This document shows positions 1-7,693 of a stretch of 58,358 bases of DNA, in pieces. Positions within the stretch are counted from its first letter, which is position 1, and each line of letters starts with the position of its first letter. The position numbers and the translations under genes are program-made. Below the pieces are notes generated by a model. It did no database searches. It was not told the origin of the DNA and saw nothing but the letters and a program-made list of their open reading frames with translations. Source of the stretch: Actinomycetota bacterium (GTDB lineage: Bacteria; Actinomycetota; Geothermincolia; Geothermincolales; RBG-13-55-18); the NCBI GenBank assembly GCA_014360655.1, contig JACIXC010000018.1, positions 1 through 58,358 on the forward strand. Reading direction: 5' to 3'.

Positions 1-158
1 AGCAGCTCAAGCAGGACCTGGAGGCCGTCTACGAGATCGAGGTAGCCGATGACGGGAAGAGATGGCTCTTGAGAAGCCCCCTCGAGGGAGTAGCCAGCAA
101 GGTTTTCAAGGCCGTAGGGGTGGCCCCGCCGCCAACGGCGAGGATGGCGGAGGTGTAG
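1..158 (+). CDS. C-terminal end of a probable transposase (5' end outside window)
   Basis: An open frame enters from the left edge (first full codon at 3) and stops at TAG 156-158. The last ~51 residues read QLKQDLEAVYEIEVADDGKR, then a segment with RSPLEGVASKVFKAVGV and a PPPT tail. This charged end followed by a proline-rich tail resembles the C-termini of IS1634/IS4-type DDE transposases (family memory, not a search). The following DNA (159-240) has an unusually AT-rich stretch of the sort found at insertion-sequence ends. The catalytic part lies outside the window, so the family is uncertain. Confidence 0.4.
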   Translation, partial: QLKQDLEAVYEIEVADDGKRWLLRSPLEGVASKVFKAVGVAPPPTARMAEV

Positions 159-315
159 TGCCAAGCCCTGTTTTTCATGCTAAAAAACGACTATCTACCT
201 GGTATTCTGAAAATGCAACTGTAGAAGATGAGTTAGGGCTCACTCATATCCGCATCCTCGCCCTTCCGGCGCGGGAATGGCGCACCGCGCCGGGCCGGGC
301 GGAAAAGTCATAAGG

Positions 316-406
316 GGCCGAAGATCGAAGATGTGACCCCATTAGCGCCGTTAGGTCCGTGGCCCCCTTAGCGACCCTTCGGCCGAAGATCGAAGATATG
401 ACCCCA
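316..406. repeat. Two direct copies of a 26-bp GAAGATCGAAGATRTGACCCC motif
   Basis: Copies at 316-341 and 381-406 share GGCCGAAGATCGAAGATRTG followed by ACCCCA. A third close match lies at 36591-36613, more than 36 kb away and upstream of the TreT-like gene. The copies sit between the transposase tail and the DUF2079 gene, outside any supported coding region. The remainder of 159-422 holds the AT-rich end of the putative insertion sequence and no gene that I can support. Confidence 0.7.
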
Positions 407-422
407 CTTTCCCCACTTTCGA

Positions 423-1955
423 TCATACGGGGAGGGGTTGCAGCTTGCCTTCCAGGTCGTATTCCGGCTTGATGGTGAAGAGCACCCAGCCGTAGCCGAA
501 GCGGTGGGCCACGTAGCGCGGGTCGCGGTACATCCTGGCGATCTCCCACACCAGGGTGCGGTTGGTGAGGGGATAACAGTCGAGGAACTTGTTGAGGACC
601 ACGTACTCCGCGCCGTAGGTATTGCCGTCGAACTGGTAGATGTGCTCGCGGTGGGAGAGGTGGGGGACCACCGGGTCCTGGGCGCACACCGAGGCGTCCG
701 GCGGGATCATGGAGATGATGTCGTACCCCGTCTTCTCCATGCGCGGGTCAAGCCGGTAGAAATTGGGGTCGAAGAGGGTCTTGGTGGATCGGCTCAGGGT
801 GAAGGGCACCTGGGCCACCAGGATCAGCACGCAGAGCGAGAAGACCAGCTTGCGGTAATCCACCTCCCGGCCGCGGCGCGCCAGCCGGCGGTGCAGGCGC
901 GGGAAGGCGTCCAGGAGAGCGAAGATCATGATGGGAGCGAAGACGGCATGGTAATGTCTCAGGATCTCCCAGTGGGGGAAGTAGTTGGAGAGCAGGTGCT
1001 CGTAGAGCGGTGGGATGGCCACGATGGCGAATGCGCCGATGAGCGGAAGGAAAAGGAAAGGGGCGAGTATGAAGAAGAGCAGCTTGGCCTTGTGGTAGGG
1101 CCAGAAAGTCTGCTTGACCAGCTCCCAGGGGTGCGTCAGCAGGTACTTTCCCGCCTCCACCCAGTTGTCCCCCATGTGGGAGTAGTACTTGAAGTAGAAA
1201 TAGTCGCCGCCGGCCGCCAGCGGGGGCATGATCTTGCGGGTGACGAAGTAGAACCATCCCATGGAGATGAGGCAGGTGGCCGATCCCTCGAACCACTTGC
1301 GCCGGAAGACGATCACGTACAGCCCCAGGAAGAAGACCAGCATGGCCATGGTCTCCTTGATCATGAGGAGGAAGGGAATGGTGAGGAGGTAGCATCCCCA
1401 CTTCTCCCTCTGCATGGAAAGGAAGGAGAGGGCGAGGATGGGACCGGCGAAGGCGAACTCGTGGAAGTCGAAGAAGATGAGCTCCATGGTCCCCCAGAAG
1501 AAGAGGTACACGGTCGCCAGGCACAGGGCGCAGAAGCTGCTCTTGAGCTCGTAGCGCACGGCGTAGTAGACGGGGAAAGCGCCCAGGGCCACCAGGATGG
1601 CCTGGTAGACGAGGAGGACGCGGGCATCGCACCATATCCAGTAGGCGGGAACGACCAGGAAGAAGATGGGGTGGAAGTGGTCGCCCCAGAGGGAGGGTAC
1701 CAGTCGCACCGTGTTGAAGCCGAACTCGAAGCGCGAGAGCTGCCAGATGTGCTGGTCGAAGATCCCCAGGTCCCACCCGTGTGACTGGAAGTTCATGTGC
1801 TTGAGCAGCGAGATGGCGCAGTAGAGCATGGCGAAGAAAATGACCAGGAAGAATATGGAATAACGGGCGAGCCAGGCGGTGAGGCGGGGATGCCTCTCCC
1901 GGAAGGCCACGTACCGCCGCCACAGGTAGCCCATCGCCTTGGTGAGCATATTCAT
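423..1955 (-). CDS. DUF2079 family polytopic membrane protein
   Basis: The 510-residue product has many hydrophobic segments. After an N-terminal membrane helix it carries the motifs SHGWDLGIFDQHIWQLSRF and LWGDHFHPIFFLVVPAYWIW, which are hallmarks of DUF2079 proteins (GT-C-like integral membrane proteins of unknown substrate). A soluble C-terminal part contains CAQDPVVPHLSHR. The frame is open upstream to 2111, but that extension is arginine/proline-rich repeat DNA; the ATG at 1955 begins MNMLTKAMG just before the first helix. No ribosome site precedes this ATG, and a TATAAT box ends 6 nt upstream, which suggests a leaderless message. The function, perhaps glycosyl transfer from a lipid donor, is inferred only. 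Confidence 0.85.
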   Translation of the reverse strand: MNMLTKAMGYLWRRYVAFRERHPRLTAWLARYSIFFLVIFFAMLYCAISLLKHMNFQSHGWDLGIFDQHIWQLSRFEFGFNTVRLVPSLWGDHFHPIFFLVVPAYWIWCDARVLLVYQAILVALGAFPVYYAVRYELKSSFCALCLATVYLFFWGTMELIFFDFHEFAFAGPILALSFLSMQREKWGCYLLTIPFLLMIKETMAMLVFFLGLYVIVFRRKWFEGSATCLISMGWFYFVTRKIMPPLAAGGDYFYFKYYSHMGDNWVEAGKYLLTHPWELVKQTFWPYHKAKLLFFILAPFLFLPLIGAFAIVAIPPLYEHLLSNYFPHWEILRHYHAVFAPIMIFALLDAFPRLHRRLARRGREVDYRKLVFSLCVLILVAQVPFTLSRSTKTLFDPNFYRLDPRMEKTGYDIISMIPPDASVCAQDPVVPHLSHREHIYQFDGNTYGAEYVVLNKFLDCYPLTNRTLVWEIARMYRDPRYVAHRFGYGWVLFTIKPEYDLEGKLQPLPV

Positions 1956-1961
1956 GGCGGT

Positions 1962-1967
1962 ATTATA
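1962..1967 (-). promoter_or_regulatory. -10 box of a probable leaderless promoter for the DUF2079 gene
   Basis: On the minus strand TATAAT is followed by ACCGCC and then the ATG at 1955. Normal -10 geometry would place the transcription start at or within 1-2 nt of the ATG. I see no good -35 hexamer at 16-18 nt, so the promoter call is tentative. Confidence 0.45.
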
Positions 1968-2024
1968 TAGGTTTCCGGAACGCAGCGGGATCAGGTTCAC
2001 TTTGTGCCCGATGGATGGGTACCC

Positions 2025-2385
2025 TTCTTTCGGCGGCCGGGCCGCCGCGCAATGGGGGTGAGGGGCGGGGATGGAGTGCGTCTCGACCCTCTGGACGGGT
2101 CTTCGCCGCACCCACCCCCGCAGGTGGGTTGCAGGTCAATTCTTCCGGCCCGGAGCCTTGGGGTAACGGTCTCGCTCGGCGCCCCGTGCCTTACCCGCAG
2201 TTCCGAAACCTCGGGTAAGGCGCGCTCGCTGCGACCGGCCCCATAGTTCTCCGGGCTGGCTGGGTGCAGATCCGTTCTTTCGGCGGCCGGGCCGCCGCGC
2301 AATGGGGGTGAGGGGCGGGGATGGAGTGCGTCTCGACCCTCTGGGCGGGTCTTCGCCGCACCCACCCCTGCAGGTGGGTTGCAGG
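2025..2385. repeat. 111-bp direct repeat pair, 250 bp apart
   Basis: 2025-2135 and 2275-2385 are near-identical; visible differences are A/G at the GGACGGG/GGGCGGG site and C/T in the ACCCCCGC/ACCCCTGC site. Each copy begins TTCTTTCGGCGGCCGGGCCG, contains the palindrome CGGCGGCCGGGCCGCCG and ends GCAGGTGGGTTGCAGG. A third, shorter relative begins near 2394 (GCGGGCCGGGCCGCCGAGCA). Between the copies lies a hairpin CCTTACCCG...CGGGTAAGG (about 2190-2221). The spacer 1956-2754 holds no gene I can support; it resembles a non-autonomous repetitive element. Confidence 0.8.
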
Positions 2386-2661
2386 CCACTTATTGCGGGC
2401 CGGGCCGCCGAGCAATGGTCTCGCTTCGCAGGCTCCGCTGCGACCGACTCGGTCGGTCCCGGCCGGGTGGGAGGATGTCCTTTCTTCTTCCGAAAACTCC
2501 GGGTCAGGGACCGGCTGTTGCGTTTTACGCACGGCCTTACGGAGGTTGCCGTTCGGTTAGCGGTGGGAGATATATAATAGACGTGAGAGTCGATTCCGAG
2601 GCCGTCAATTCCCACGCATTGCACCGGGTTCACGGTTGCCCATGCGCGCGGGCAGGCGGTG

Positions 2662-2698
2662 TTTCAGAGGCCTCAAGGGGTTTCAGGGGCCTCAAGGG
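2662..2698. repeat. 19-bp tandem duplication (TTTCAGRGGCCTCAAGGG)
   Basis: TTTCAGAGGCCTCAAGGGG (2662-2680) is followed directly by TTTCAGGGGCCTCAAGGG (2681-2698). It lies about 60 bp upstream of the HEAT-repeat gene. A lone TATAAT at 2573-2578 is a possible -10 box for that gene, but it has no convincing -35 partner. Confidence 0.7.
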
Positions 2699-2754
2699 AG
2701 CAGGAGATCCGCGTCGCCCGTCTTGCGCTGTGAGGAAGGCGGTGGAAGGCGAAA

Positions 2755-4179
2755 ATGGGTGATCACGGGAAGAGAGCGGATGGCCTCACCCGCCTGGGCC
2801 TGGCGCTCGGCAGGCGCCTGTTGCTGGCCTGGGCTGAGAGAAGGAGGGGTTACGGAGAGAAGGAAACGCGGGATCTTTTGCCGCGCCGGGGCATGCCAGA
2901 ATATGGTAGTACAGGGACCCTCCCGGACGTGGATGTGCCGGGAGCACGACCGGGAAGCGGCGGTGCAGGACATGCGCCTCCGGGGGCGGAGGCGGCCGGA
3001 GAGGGAAGGGCGACGGAGGCGGCTCCCGCGTCCCGCTCCCTGGAGGAGCTCATGGAGGCGCTAAGGGACAGGAGCGCCCGGGTCAGGAAGGAGGCCGCGA
3101 AGGAACTGGGCAAGCGCGGGGGCCCGGGGGTCGAAAAGGCACTGGAGCCCCTGCTGGACGACGAGGAACATGCCGTGAGGGAGGAAGCCGTCGCGGCACT
3201 CCGCGCCATAGGCGGCGTGCATGCCGCGCGCATCCTGAAGGAAGCCCTGAAAAGCGGGGATTGGGAGCGGCGAAAGGCCGTCGCGAGGGCGCTGCATGAG
3301 CTGGGTTGGAAGGAGGACCAGGGCGAGGCGAGCGCATTATACCACGTGGCCATGGGGGAATGGGAACAAGCGGCCCGCATGGGGAGGCGAGCCGTGCCCG
3401 CCCTCGTGTCCGCCCTGCAGTCAAGCGGCGATGAAAGCCTGCGGGAGGGAGCCGCCGCAGCGCTCGGACGCGTAGGGGACCAAGCGGCCGTGCAGGCGCT
3501 CATCGATGCCCTGCGGGACATCCATCCCCGGGTGAGGAAGGCGGCCGCCCGTTCTCTCGGGGGGATGGGTCGCCGCAAGGCGGTGGAGCCGCTTATCGAG
3601 GCCCTGGAGGACCCCGACGAGGAGGTGCGCCGGGAGGTGGTCGAGGCGCTGGTCAGGATAGGCAGCGCGGCCATGCAGCCCCTGGTCGCCGCCCTCAAGG
3701 AAGGTAGCGTCACCCTGCGCATGAGGGCCGCGGAGGTGATAAGCAGGTTTTACCAGTCCAGGGAGATGGAGCCACTGGTGAACGCCTTCCTGGTCTCCCT
3801 CCTGAAGGAAGGCGACGTCTGGGCGCGGGCGAGGACCGCGACCATCCTGGGCGAGATCGGGGAGCCCTGGGCGGTGGGGCCCTTGATCGAAGCGCTCTAT
3901 TTCTTCAACGTGAGGGAGGCGGCGCGCAAGGCGCTGGTGAGGATCGGGGAGCCCGCCGTCGCGCCGCTCATCGCGGCGCTGCGCCATCACCATATCGCCG
4001 TGCGCAAGGCGGCGGCGGACGTGCTGCGGGAGATAGGCGACGAGAGGGCGGTGAATCCCTTGCTGAGCGCCCTGAAAGACCGCGATTGGGAGGTGCGGGA
4101 GGCTGCCCGTGCCGCCCTTGCGGCCATCGAGAGGCGCGGAAGGGGCAAGGAAGGCATCACGGACCAGTTGATCCTGTGA
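2755..4179 (+). CDS. HEAT-repeat (PBS-lyase-like) scaffold protein
   Basis: The 474-residue product has a disordered, Gly/Ala/Arg-rich N-terminal ~90 residues. These are followed by about a dozen ~31-residue helical repeats of the form LIEALRDxxxxVRxxAAxALGxxG, for example VQALIDALRDIHPRVRKAAA and PLLSALKDRDWEVREAARAA near the C-terminus. This is the HEAT/PBS-lyase repeat signature of protein-binding scaffolds. No signal peptide or catalytic domain is visible. The start is the first ATG, preceded by GGAAGGCGAAA; a later start is possible because the first 90 residues are low-complexity. It is transcribed alone, with a 231-bp gap to padR. The partner cannot be inferred. Confidence 0.8.
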   Translation: MGDHGKRADGLTRLGLALGRRLLLAWAERRRGYGEKETRDLLPRRGMPEYGSTGTLPDVDVPGARPGSGGAGHAPPGAEAAGEGRATEAAPASRSLEELMEALRDRSARVRKEAAKELGKRGGPGVEKALEPLLDDEEHAVREEAVAALRAIGGVHAARILKEALKSGDWERRKAVARALHELGWKEDQGEASALYHVAMGEWEQAARMGRRAVPALVSALQSSGDESLREGAAAALGRVGDQAAVQALIDALRDIHPRVRKAAARSLGGMGRRKAVEPLIEALEDPDEEVRREVVEALVRIGSAAMQPLVAALKEGSVTLRMRAAEVISRFYQSREMEPLVNAFLVSLLKEGDVWARARTATILGEIGEPWAVGPLIEALYFFNVREAARKALVRIGEPAVAPLIAALRHHHIAVRKAAADVLREIGDERAVNPLLSALKDRDWEVREAARAALAAIERRGRGKEGITDQLIL

Positions 4180-4354
4180 ACGCCGCCCCGGCGCGACGCC
4201 GACGGTGTTTGAACCCATGCGTGATATCGACGGTAACTCCCTCCGTATGTGACCCCCTCTTTGTCTTTTCCTCCCCGGAAAGGGATGCTGTATCGTTTCG
4301 GCAGGCGCTTTCCGGATAGAAAAAGGTTGGGAGACCACCGGAAAGGTTTAGGAT

Positions 4355-4383
4355 TGCGCGACACGTGGTAAATATATATAAAG
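4355..4383 (+). promoter_or_regulatory. Sigma-70-type promoter for the PadR gene with AT-rich -10 region
   Basis: TTGCGC (4355-4360) and TATAAA (4378-4383) are separated by 17 bp, ending 27 nt before the ATG at 4411. The -10 lies in AATATATATAAAGTATATAG, an imperfect palindrome and the only strongly AT-rich DNA nearby. PadR proteins commonly bind AT-rich dyads over their own promoters, so autoregulation here is a reasonable inference. The upstream 4180-4354 has nothing else recognisable. Confidence 0.6.
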
Positions 4384-4410
4384 TATATAGTCAAGAGGGA
4401 GGGAGACAGC

Positions 4411-5031
4411 ATGTCGGTCAAGTACGCCATCCTCGGGCTTCTGCATTACGAAGACATGCACGGTTACCGCATCAAGAAGCACATCGAGCACAACTTCGGC
4501 CACATGTGGACCATAAACTACGGGCAGATCTTCACCGCCCTGAGGAAGATGGAGGACGAGGGGCTGGTGGTCATGCGGGACCTGGTCCCCTCCGACAACG
4601 GGGGACCCCGCCGCAAGGTCTATTCCATCACCCCCGCGGGCAGGGAAGAGTTCTCCCGCTGGCTGGCTTCCGCTCCCGAGAAGGAGATGCTCATCCGGGA
4701 CCCCTTCCTCCTGCGCTTCGTCTTCTTCGGCTTCGGCGACCCGCGGCGGGCCCTGGAGATCCTGGAAGGGCAGATAGAGAGCTACGAGAAGCAGCTCCGG
4801 AGGCGGCGGGATAACCTGGAGCGGTGGCGGCACCACGGCGACTACGTGCGGCTCATGGCGGAGCTGGGGGTGCAGTTCAACGAGCTCTACCTGGAATGGC
4901 TGCGGCGCGCCCACCGCGAGCTCTCGGCCGGCCTGCGGGAGAGCGGCAAGGGGAACACGAGGAGGCGCGGAGAGGCCAGGGGAGAGGTCGCAAAGGAAGG
5001 CAGGAAAGAAGCCGGCAGCAAGGCCAGGTAG
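4411..5031 (+). CDS. PadR family transcriptional regulator
   Basis: The 206-residue product has a PadR winged helix at residues 1-90: MSVKYAILGLLHYEDMHGYR, INYGQIFTALRKMEDEGLV and RRKVYSITPAGREEF. A vinculin-like C-terminal helical domain (about 100-180) follows, with LEGQIESYEKQLRRRRDNLE. PadR proteins are dimeric repressors of detoxification, lipid or catabolic genes. The start is the ATG at 4411 after GGGAGGGAGACAGC. Residues ~186-206 (GEARGEVAKEGRKEAGSKAR) are encoded by the first unit of the tandem repeat that fills the downstream spacer, so the native C-terminus has been replaced or extended by repeat DNA. The next genes, two SDR enzymes, are candidate targets. Confidence 0.88.
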   Translation: MSVKYAILGLLHYEDMHGYRIKKHIEHNFGHMWTINYGQIFTALRKMEDEGLVVMRDLVPSDNGGPRRKVYSITPAGREEFSRWLASAPEKEMLIRDPFLLRFVFFGFGDPRRALEILEGQIESYEKQLRRRRDNLERWRHHGDYVRLMAELGVQFNELYLEWLRRAHRELSAGLRESGKGNTRRRGEARGEVAKEGRKEAGSKAR

Positions 5032-5480
5032 AGGTAACGGCAGGGAGGCTAGGGAAGAAATAGCGGCAGGTAGGCCATGGAGAGATAACGACAGGGAAGC
5101 GCGGAGAGGCCAGGGGAGAGGTCGCAAAGGAAGGCAGGAAAGAAGCCGGCAGCAAGGCCAGATAGAGGTAACGGCAGGGAGGCCAGGGAAGAAATAGCGG
5201 CAGGTAGGCCATGGAGAGATAACGACAGGGAAGCGCGGGGAGGTCAAGGAGCGGCGGGGAGGCCAGGGGGAAAGGTCAGCAGCAAGGCCAGGTAGAGGTA
5301 ACGGCAGGGAGGCCAGGGAGAAAGGGCGGCGGGGAGGCAAGGGAGAAAGAGCGGCGGGGAGGCCAGGTAGAGGTAACGGCAGGGAGACCAGGGAAGAAAT
5401 AGCGGCAGCAAGGCCATGGAGAGATAACGACAGGGAAGCGCGGGGAGGTCAAGGAGCGGCGGGGAGGCAAGGGAGAGTGC
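4965..5480. repeat. 134-bp tandem repeat invading the padR 3' end
   Basis: Unit A (4965-5098) and unit B (5099-5232) are both 134 bp and near-identical; each starts GCGCGGAGAGGCCAGGGGAG. Unit C (5233-5437) is expanded to 205 bp by internal copies of GGTAGAGGTAACGGCAGGGA and GGCGGGGAGGC. A partial unit D runs 5438 to about 5480. The strand is purine-rich (G/A). The spacer 5032-5579 holds no gene I can support; scattered open frames on the minus strand here are low-complexity. Confidence 0.85.
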
Positions 5481-5579
5481 CGGACAGAAAGCGTGAGTGA
5501 CGGGATACGCGACGGCATCGGCTGAACGGCGACTCGGAGAACATGGGATCGACCGGGAGATCGACAAGGGGGAGGAGAC

Positions 5580-6605
5580 ATGGAATATTCCGGCATAACA
5601 CTGGTGACCGGCGCCGCCGGCTTCATGGGCAGCCACATGGTGGAGTACCTCGCTTCGCGGGGGGTCAGGGTCAGGGCCACCGCCCGCCCGCGCAGGGATA
5701 CCACCTTCTTCGACCGCCTGGGGGTTGAATACGTGGGCGCGGACCTCACCCGAGAGGAGACCCTGCCGCCCCTCTTCGCGGGAGACGTGGACAGGGTCTT
5801 CCACTTCGGGGCGGTGTGCAATTTCTCCACCCCCTACGAGAAGCTCTATCCCATAAACGTCCAGGGGGTGGAGCGCATCACCCGGCTTGCCCTGGAGAAG
5901 GGGGTGAAGGCCTTCGTGCACATCGCCTCCACGGACGTCTACGGCGCCTACAAGGGAACCCCCTTCACCGAGGAGAGCCCCCGCGAGCCCATCGACGACT
6001 ACGGGCGCAGCAAGCGGGACGGGGAGGACGTGGTGTTCCGGCGCATGGAAGAGGGGCTCCCGGCCATCATCACCCGGCCCTGCACCGTCTACGGGCCGCG
6101 CTGCAACGACGGCGCGGGCAAGGCCTTTTCCCGCCCCTCCTCCATCAAGGCCATCCCCGGTAGCGGGAAACAGCTTCTCTCCAACGTTCGGGCGGAGGAT
6201 GTAGCCGCCGCGGCATACCACCTCTCCCTGCGCGAGGGATGTTTCGGGCAGGTATACAACATCGCCGACGACAGCCACCCCACGCTGGAAGAAGCCCTGC
6301 TGCTGGCCGCGGAGGCCTTCGGCACCAAACCGCCGAGGCTCCACCTTCCCCTGTGGCTGGTCAAGGCATCGGCGCGGTTGGAGGGGTGGAAGGCCGCTCG
6401 CAAGGGAGTCGTCCCCGACCTGGAGTACGACGCCGTGCGCTTCCTCTACGACGACTACATCGTGGACAACTCCAGGCTCAAGGCCACCGGCTACCGCTTC
6501 ATCTACCCTGATTTCCGGGAGTCGATGCTCCAGCTCAAGGAGTGGTACGCACGGGGGGGCGGGAGGGACGAGCCCTCGCCGGGCAGGTACGAGGGCGACG
6601 CTTGA
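5580..6605 (+). CDS. Extended SDR family NAD(P)-dependent epimerase/dehydratase or reductase
   Basis: The 341-residue product has an N-terminal Rossmann motif GAAGFMGSH (GxxGxxG). Other landmarks are DVDRVFHFGAVCNF in the substrate lid region, the serine region HIASTDVYG, and the catalytic pair in DDYGRSK (YxxxK). Together with VYGPRCNDG these mark an extended short-chain dehydrogenase, close to the 3-beta-hydroxysteroid dehydrogenase/dihydroflavonol reductase/UDP-sugar epimerase branch. The start is an ATG with GGGGGAGGAGAC ahead. It is followed after a 101-bp purine-rich gap by a classical SDR on the same strand, so the two are likely co-transcribed. The substrate is unknown. Confidence 0.85.
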   Translation: MEYSGITLVTGAAGFMGSHMVEYLASRGVRVRATARPRRDTTFFDRLGVEYVGADLTREETLPPLFAGDVDRVFHFGAVCNFSTPYEKLYPINVQGVERITRLALEKGVKAFVHIASTDVYGAYKGTPFTEESPREPIDDYGRSKRDGEDVVFRRMEEGLPAIITRPCTVYGPRCNDGAGKAFSRPSSIKAIPGSGKQLLSNVRAEDVAAAAYHLSLREGCFGQVYNIADDSHPTLEEALLLAAEAFGTKPPRLHLPLWLVKASARLEGWKAARKGVVPDLEYDAVRFLYDDYIVDNSRLKATGYRFIYPDFRESMLQLKEWYARGGGRDEPSPGRYEGDA

Positions 6606-6706
6606 GAGGTTCCGGGAAAGGGGGCCGCGGGGGAGTGCAGGGGGGCTGCGGAGGAGTGCAGGAGAGTGAAGGGGAAAGAGGGCGAGAGGACAAAGGGGGT
6701 AGGAGC

Positions 6707-7534
6707 ATGGAACGCGTGGTGGTGATCACGGGGCTGGCCCAGGGGATAGGCCGGGAGGTGGCCAGGCTGCTGGACGGGAGGGGTTGGGCGGTGGCCGGCT
6801 TCGACGTGGACGCGGAGGGGCTGGCCTCCCTCGCGGGCGAACTCGCCGGCGGGGACCGGCACCACCTGGTGACCCTGGACATCAGCGACCGCCCGGGGAT
6901 CCGGTCCTTCAGCCGCGATGTGCTGGATAAATATGGCAAGGTGGACACGGTCCTCTCCAACGTGGGCATCGGTTTCTTCGGGCCCTTCGAGGAGATCGAC
7001 CTGGAGGCCGCCCTGCGCTGCCTGGAGATCAACGTCATCGGTGCGGCGGCGGTCTTCCAGGCCTTCCTGCCCTCCATGCGCGAGAGGGGGGAGGGGAAGC
7101 TGGTGGCCATGTCGTCGCTGGTGGGGCAGATCCCGTTCCCCTTCGAGTCCATCTACACCGCCAGCAAGTTCGCCCTGGAGGGGCTGCTCCTGGCCTTCCG
7201 CTACGAGGTGGAGCCCTTCGGCATCCGGGTGGCCATCATCGAGCCCGCCCAGGTTTCCACGGGCTTCGCGGCCAAGATACACAAGCTCCCTCCCGAGGGT
7301 TCCCCCTACCGCGAGCGGGTGAAGAGGTTCATCGACCGCGACAACGAGCTCATCAAGACCGCCCCGGACCCGGTGCAGGCGGCGCGCGCCGTCGCCAAGG
7401 TGGTGGAGGCGGAAAAGCCTCCCCTTTTCACGCGCCTCGCCTTCCGGGACTCCTTCTTCATCACCATCAACAGGTGGCTGCCTGCGGGGATACGGGACGC
7501 CATCCTGGTCAACTTCATGAAGATAAAGGTGTGA
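6707..7534 (+). CDS. Classical short-chain dehydrogenase/reductase
   Basis: The 275-residue product has the cofactor motif TGLAQGIGRE (TGxxxGxG) at about residue 8, with FDVDAEGLA after beta-2. The NNAG equivalent is NVGIG, and the active site is MSSLVGQIPFPFESIYTASK (Ser, then YxxxK). The PG-equivalent segment reads EPAQVSTGFA. The aspartate after beta-2 suggests a preference for NAD. The frame is open upstream to 6542, but that stretch is low-complexity spacer; the ATG at 6707 follows AAAGGGGGTAGGAGC and starts directly before the Rossmann strand. A hydrophobic C-terminus (ITINRWLPAGIRDAILVNF) may associate with membrane. Confidence 0.88.
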   Translation: MERVVVITGLAQGIGREVARLLDGRGWAVAGFDVDAEGLASLAGELAGGDRHHLVTLDISDRPGIRSFSRDVLDKYGKVDTVLSNVGIGFFGPFEEIDLEAALRCLEINVIGAAAVFQAFLPSMRERGEGKLVAMSSLVGQIPFPFESIYTASKFALEGLLLAFRYEVEPFGIRVAIIEPAQVSTGFAAKIHKLPPEGSPYRERVKRFIDRDNELIKTAPDPVQAARAVAKVVEAEKPPLFTRLAFRDSFFITINRWLPAGIRDAILVNFMKIKV

Positions 7535-7570
7535 GGGCATGATGATGGACTTCGGACATGGACGGGGCCT

Positions 7571-7591
7571 GACCCCAAATATGTTTGGGTC
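7571..7591. repeat. Palindromic GACCCCAAATATGTTTGGGTC element
   Basis: GACCCCAAA-TAT-GTTTGGGTC is an imperfect inverted repeat in the spacer before the glycyl radical enzyme gene. A related copy (GACCCCATGATGTGTTTGGG) lies at 20640-20659, before the 2-hydroxyacyl-CoA dehydratase B-type gene. The GGGTC/GACCC core recalls REP-like elements. Confidence 0.55.
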
Positions 7592-7632
7592 ATGACGGCG
7601 GTCATCGGCGGGCAGGCGGAGAAGGAGGTTTA

Positions 7633-7662
7633 ATGGCCTTGAGAAGCGGCCGGGAAATATAA
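7633..7662 (+). other. Nine-codon ORF with a strong ribosome site upstream of the glycyl radical enzyme
   Basis: GGAGAAGGAGGTTTA precedes an ATG that opens MALRSGREI followed by TAA, 31 nt before the glycyl radical enzyme start. The Shine-Dalgarno match is better than that of the real downstream gene. It could be a leader peptide, a translation-coupling device or the stub of a decayed gene. Whether it is translated cannot be decided from sequence. Confidence 0.3.
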
Positions 7663-7693
7663 CGCGAAAGGCAGCGAGGGAGGCGCATGTGCG

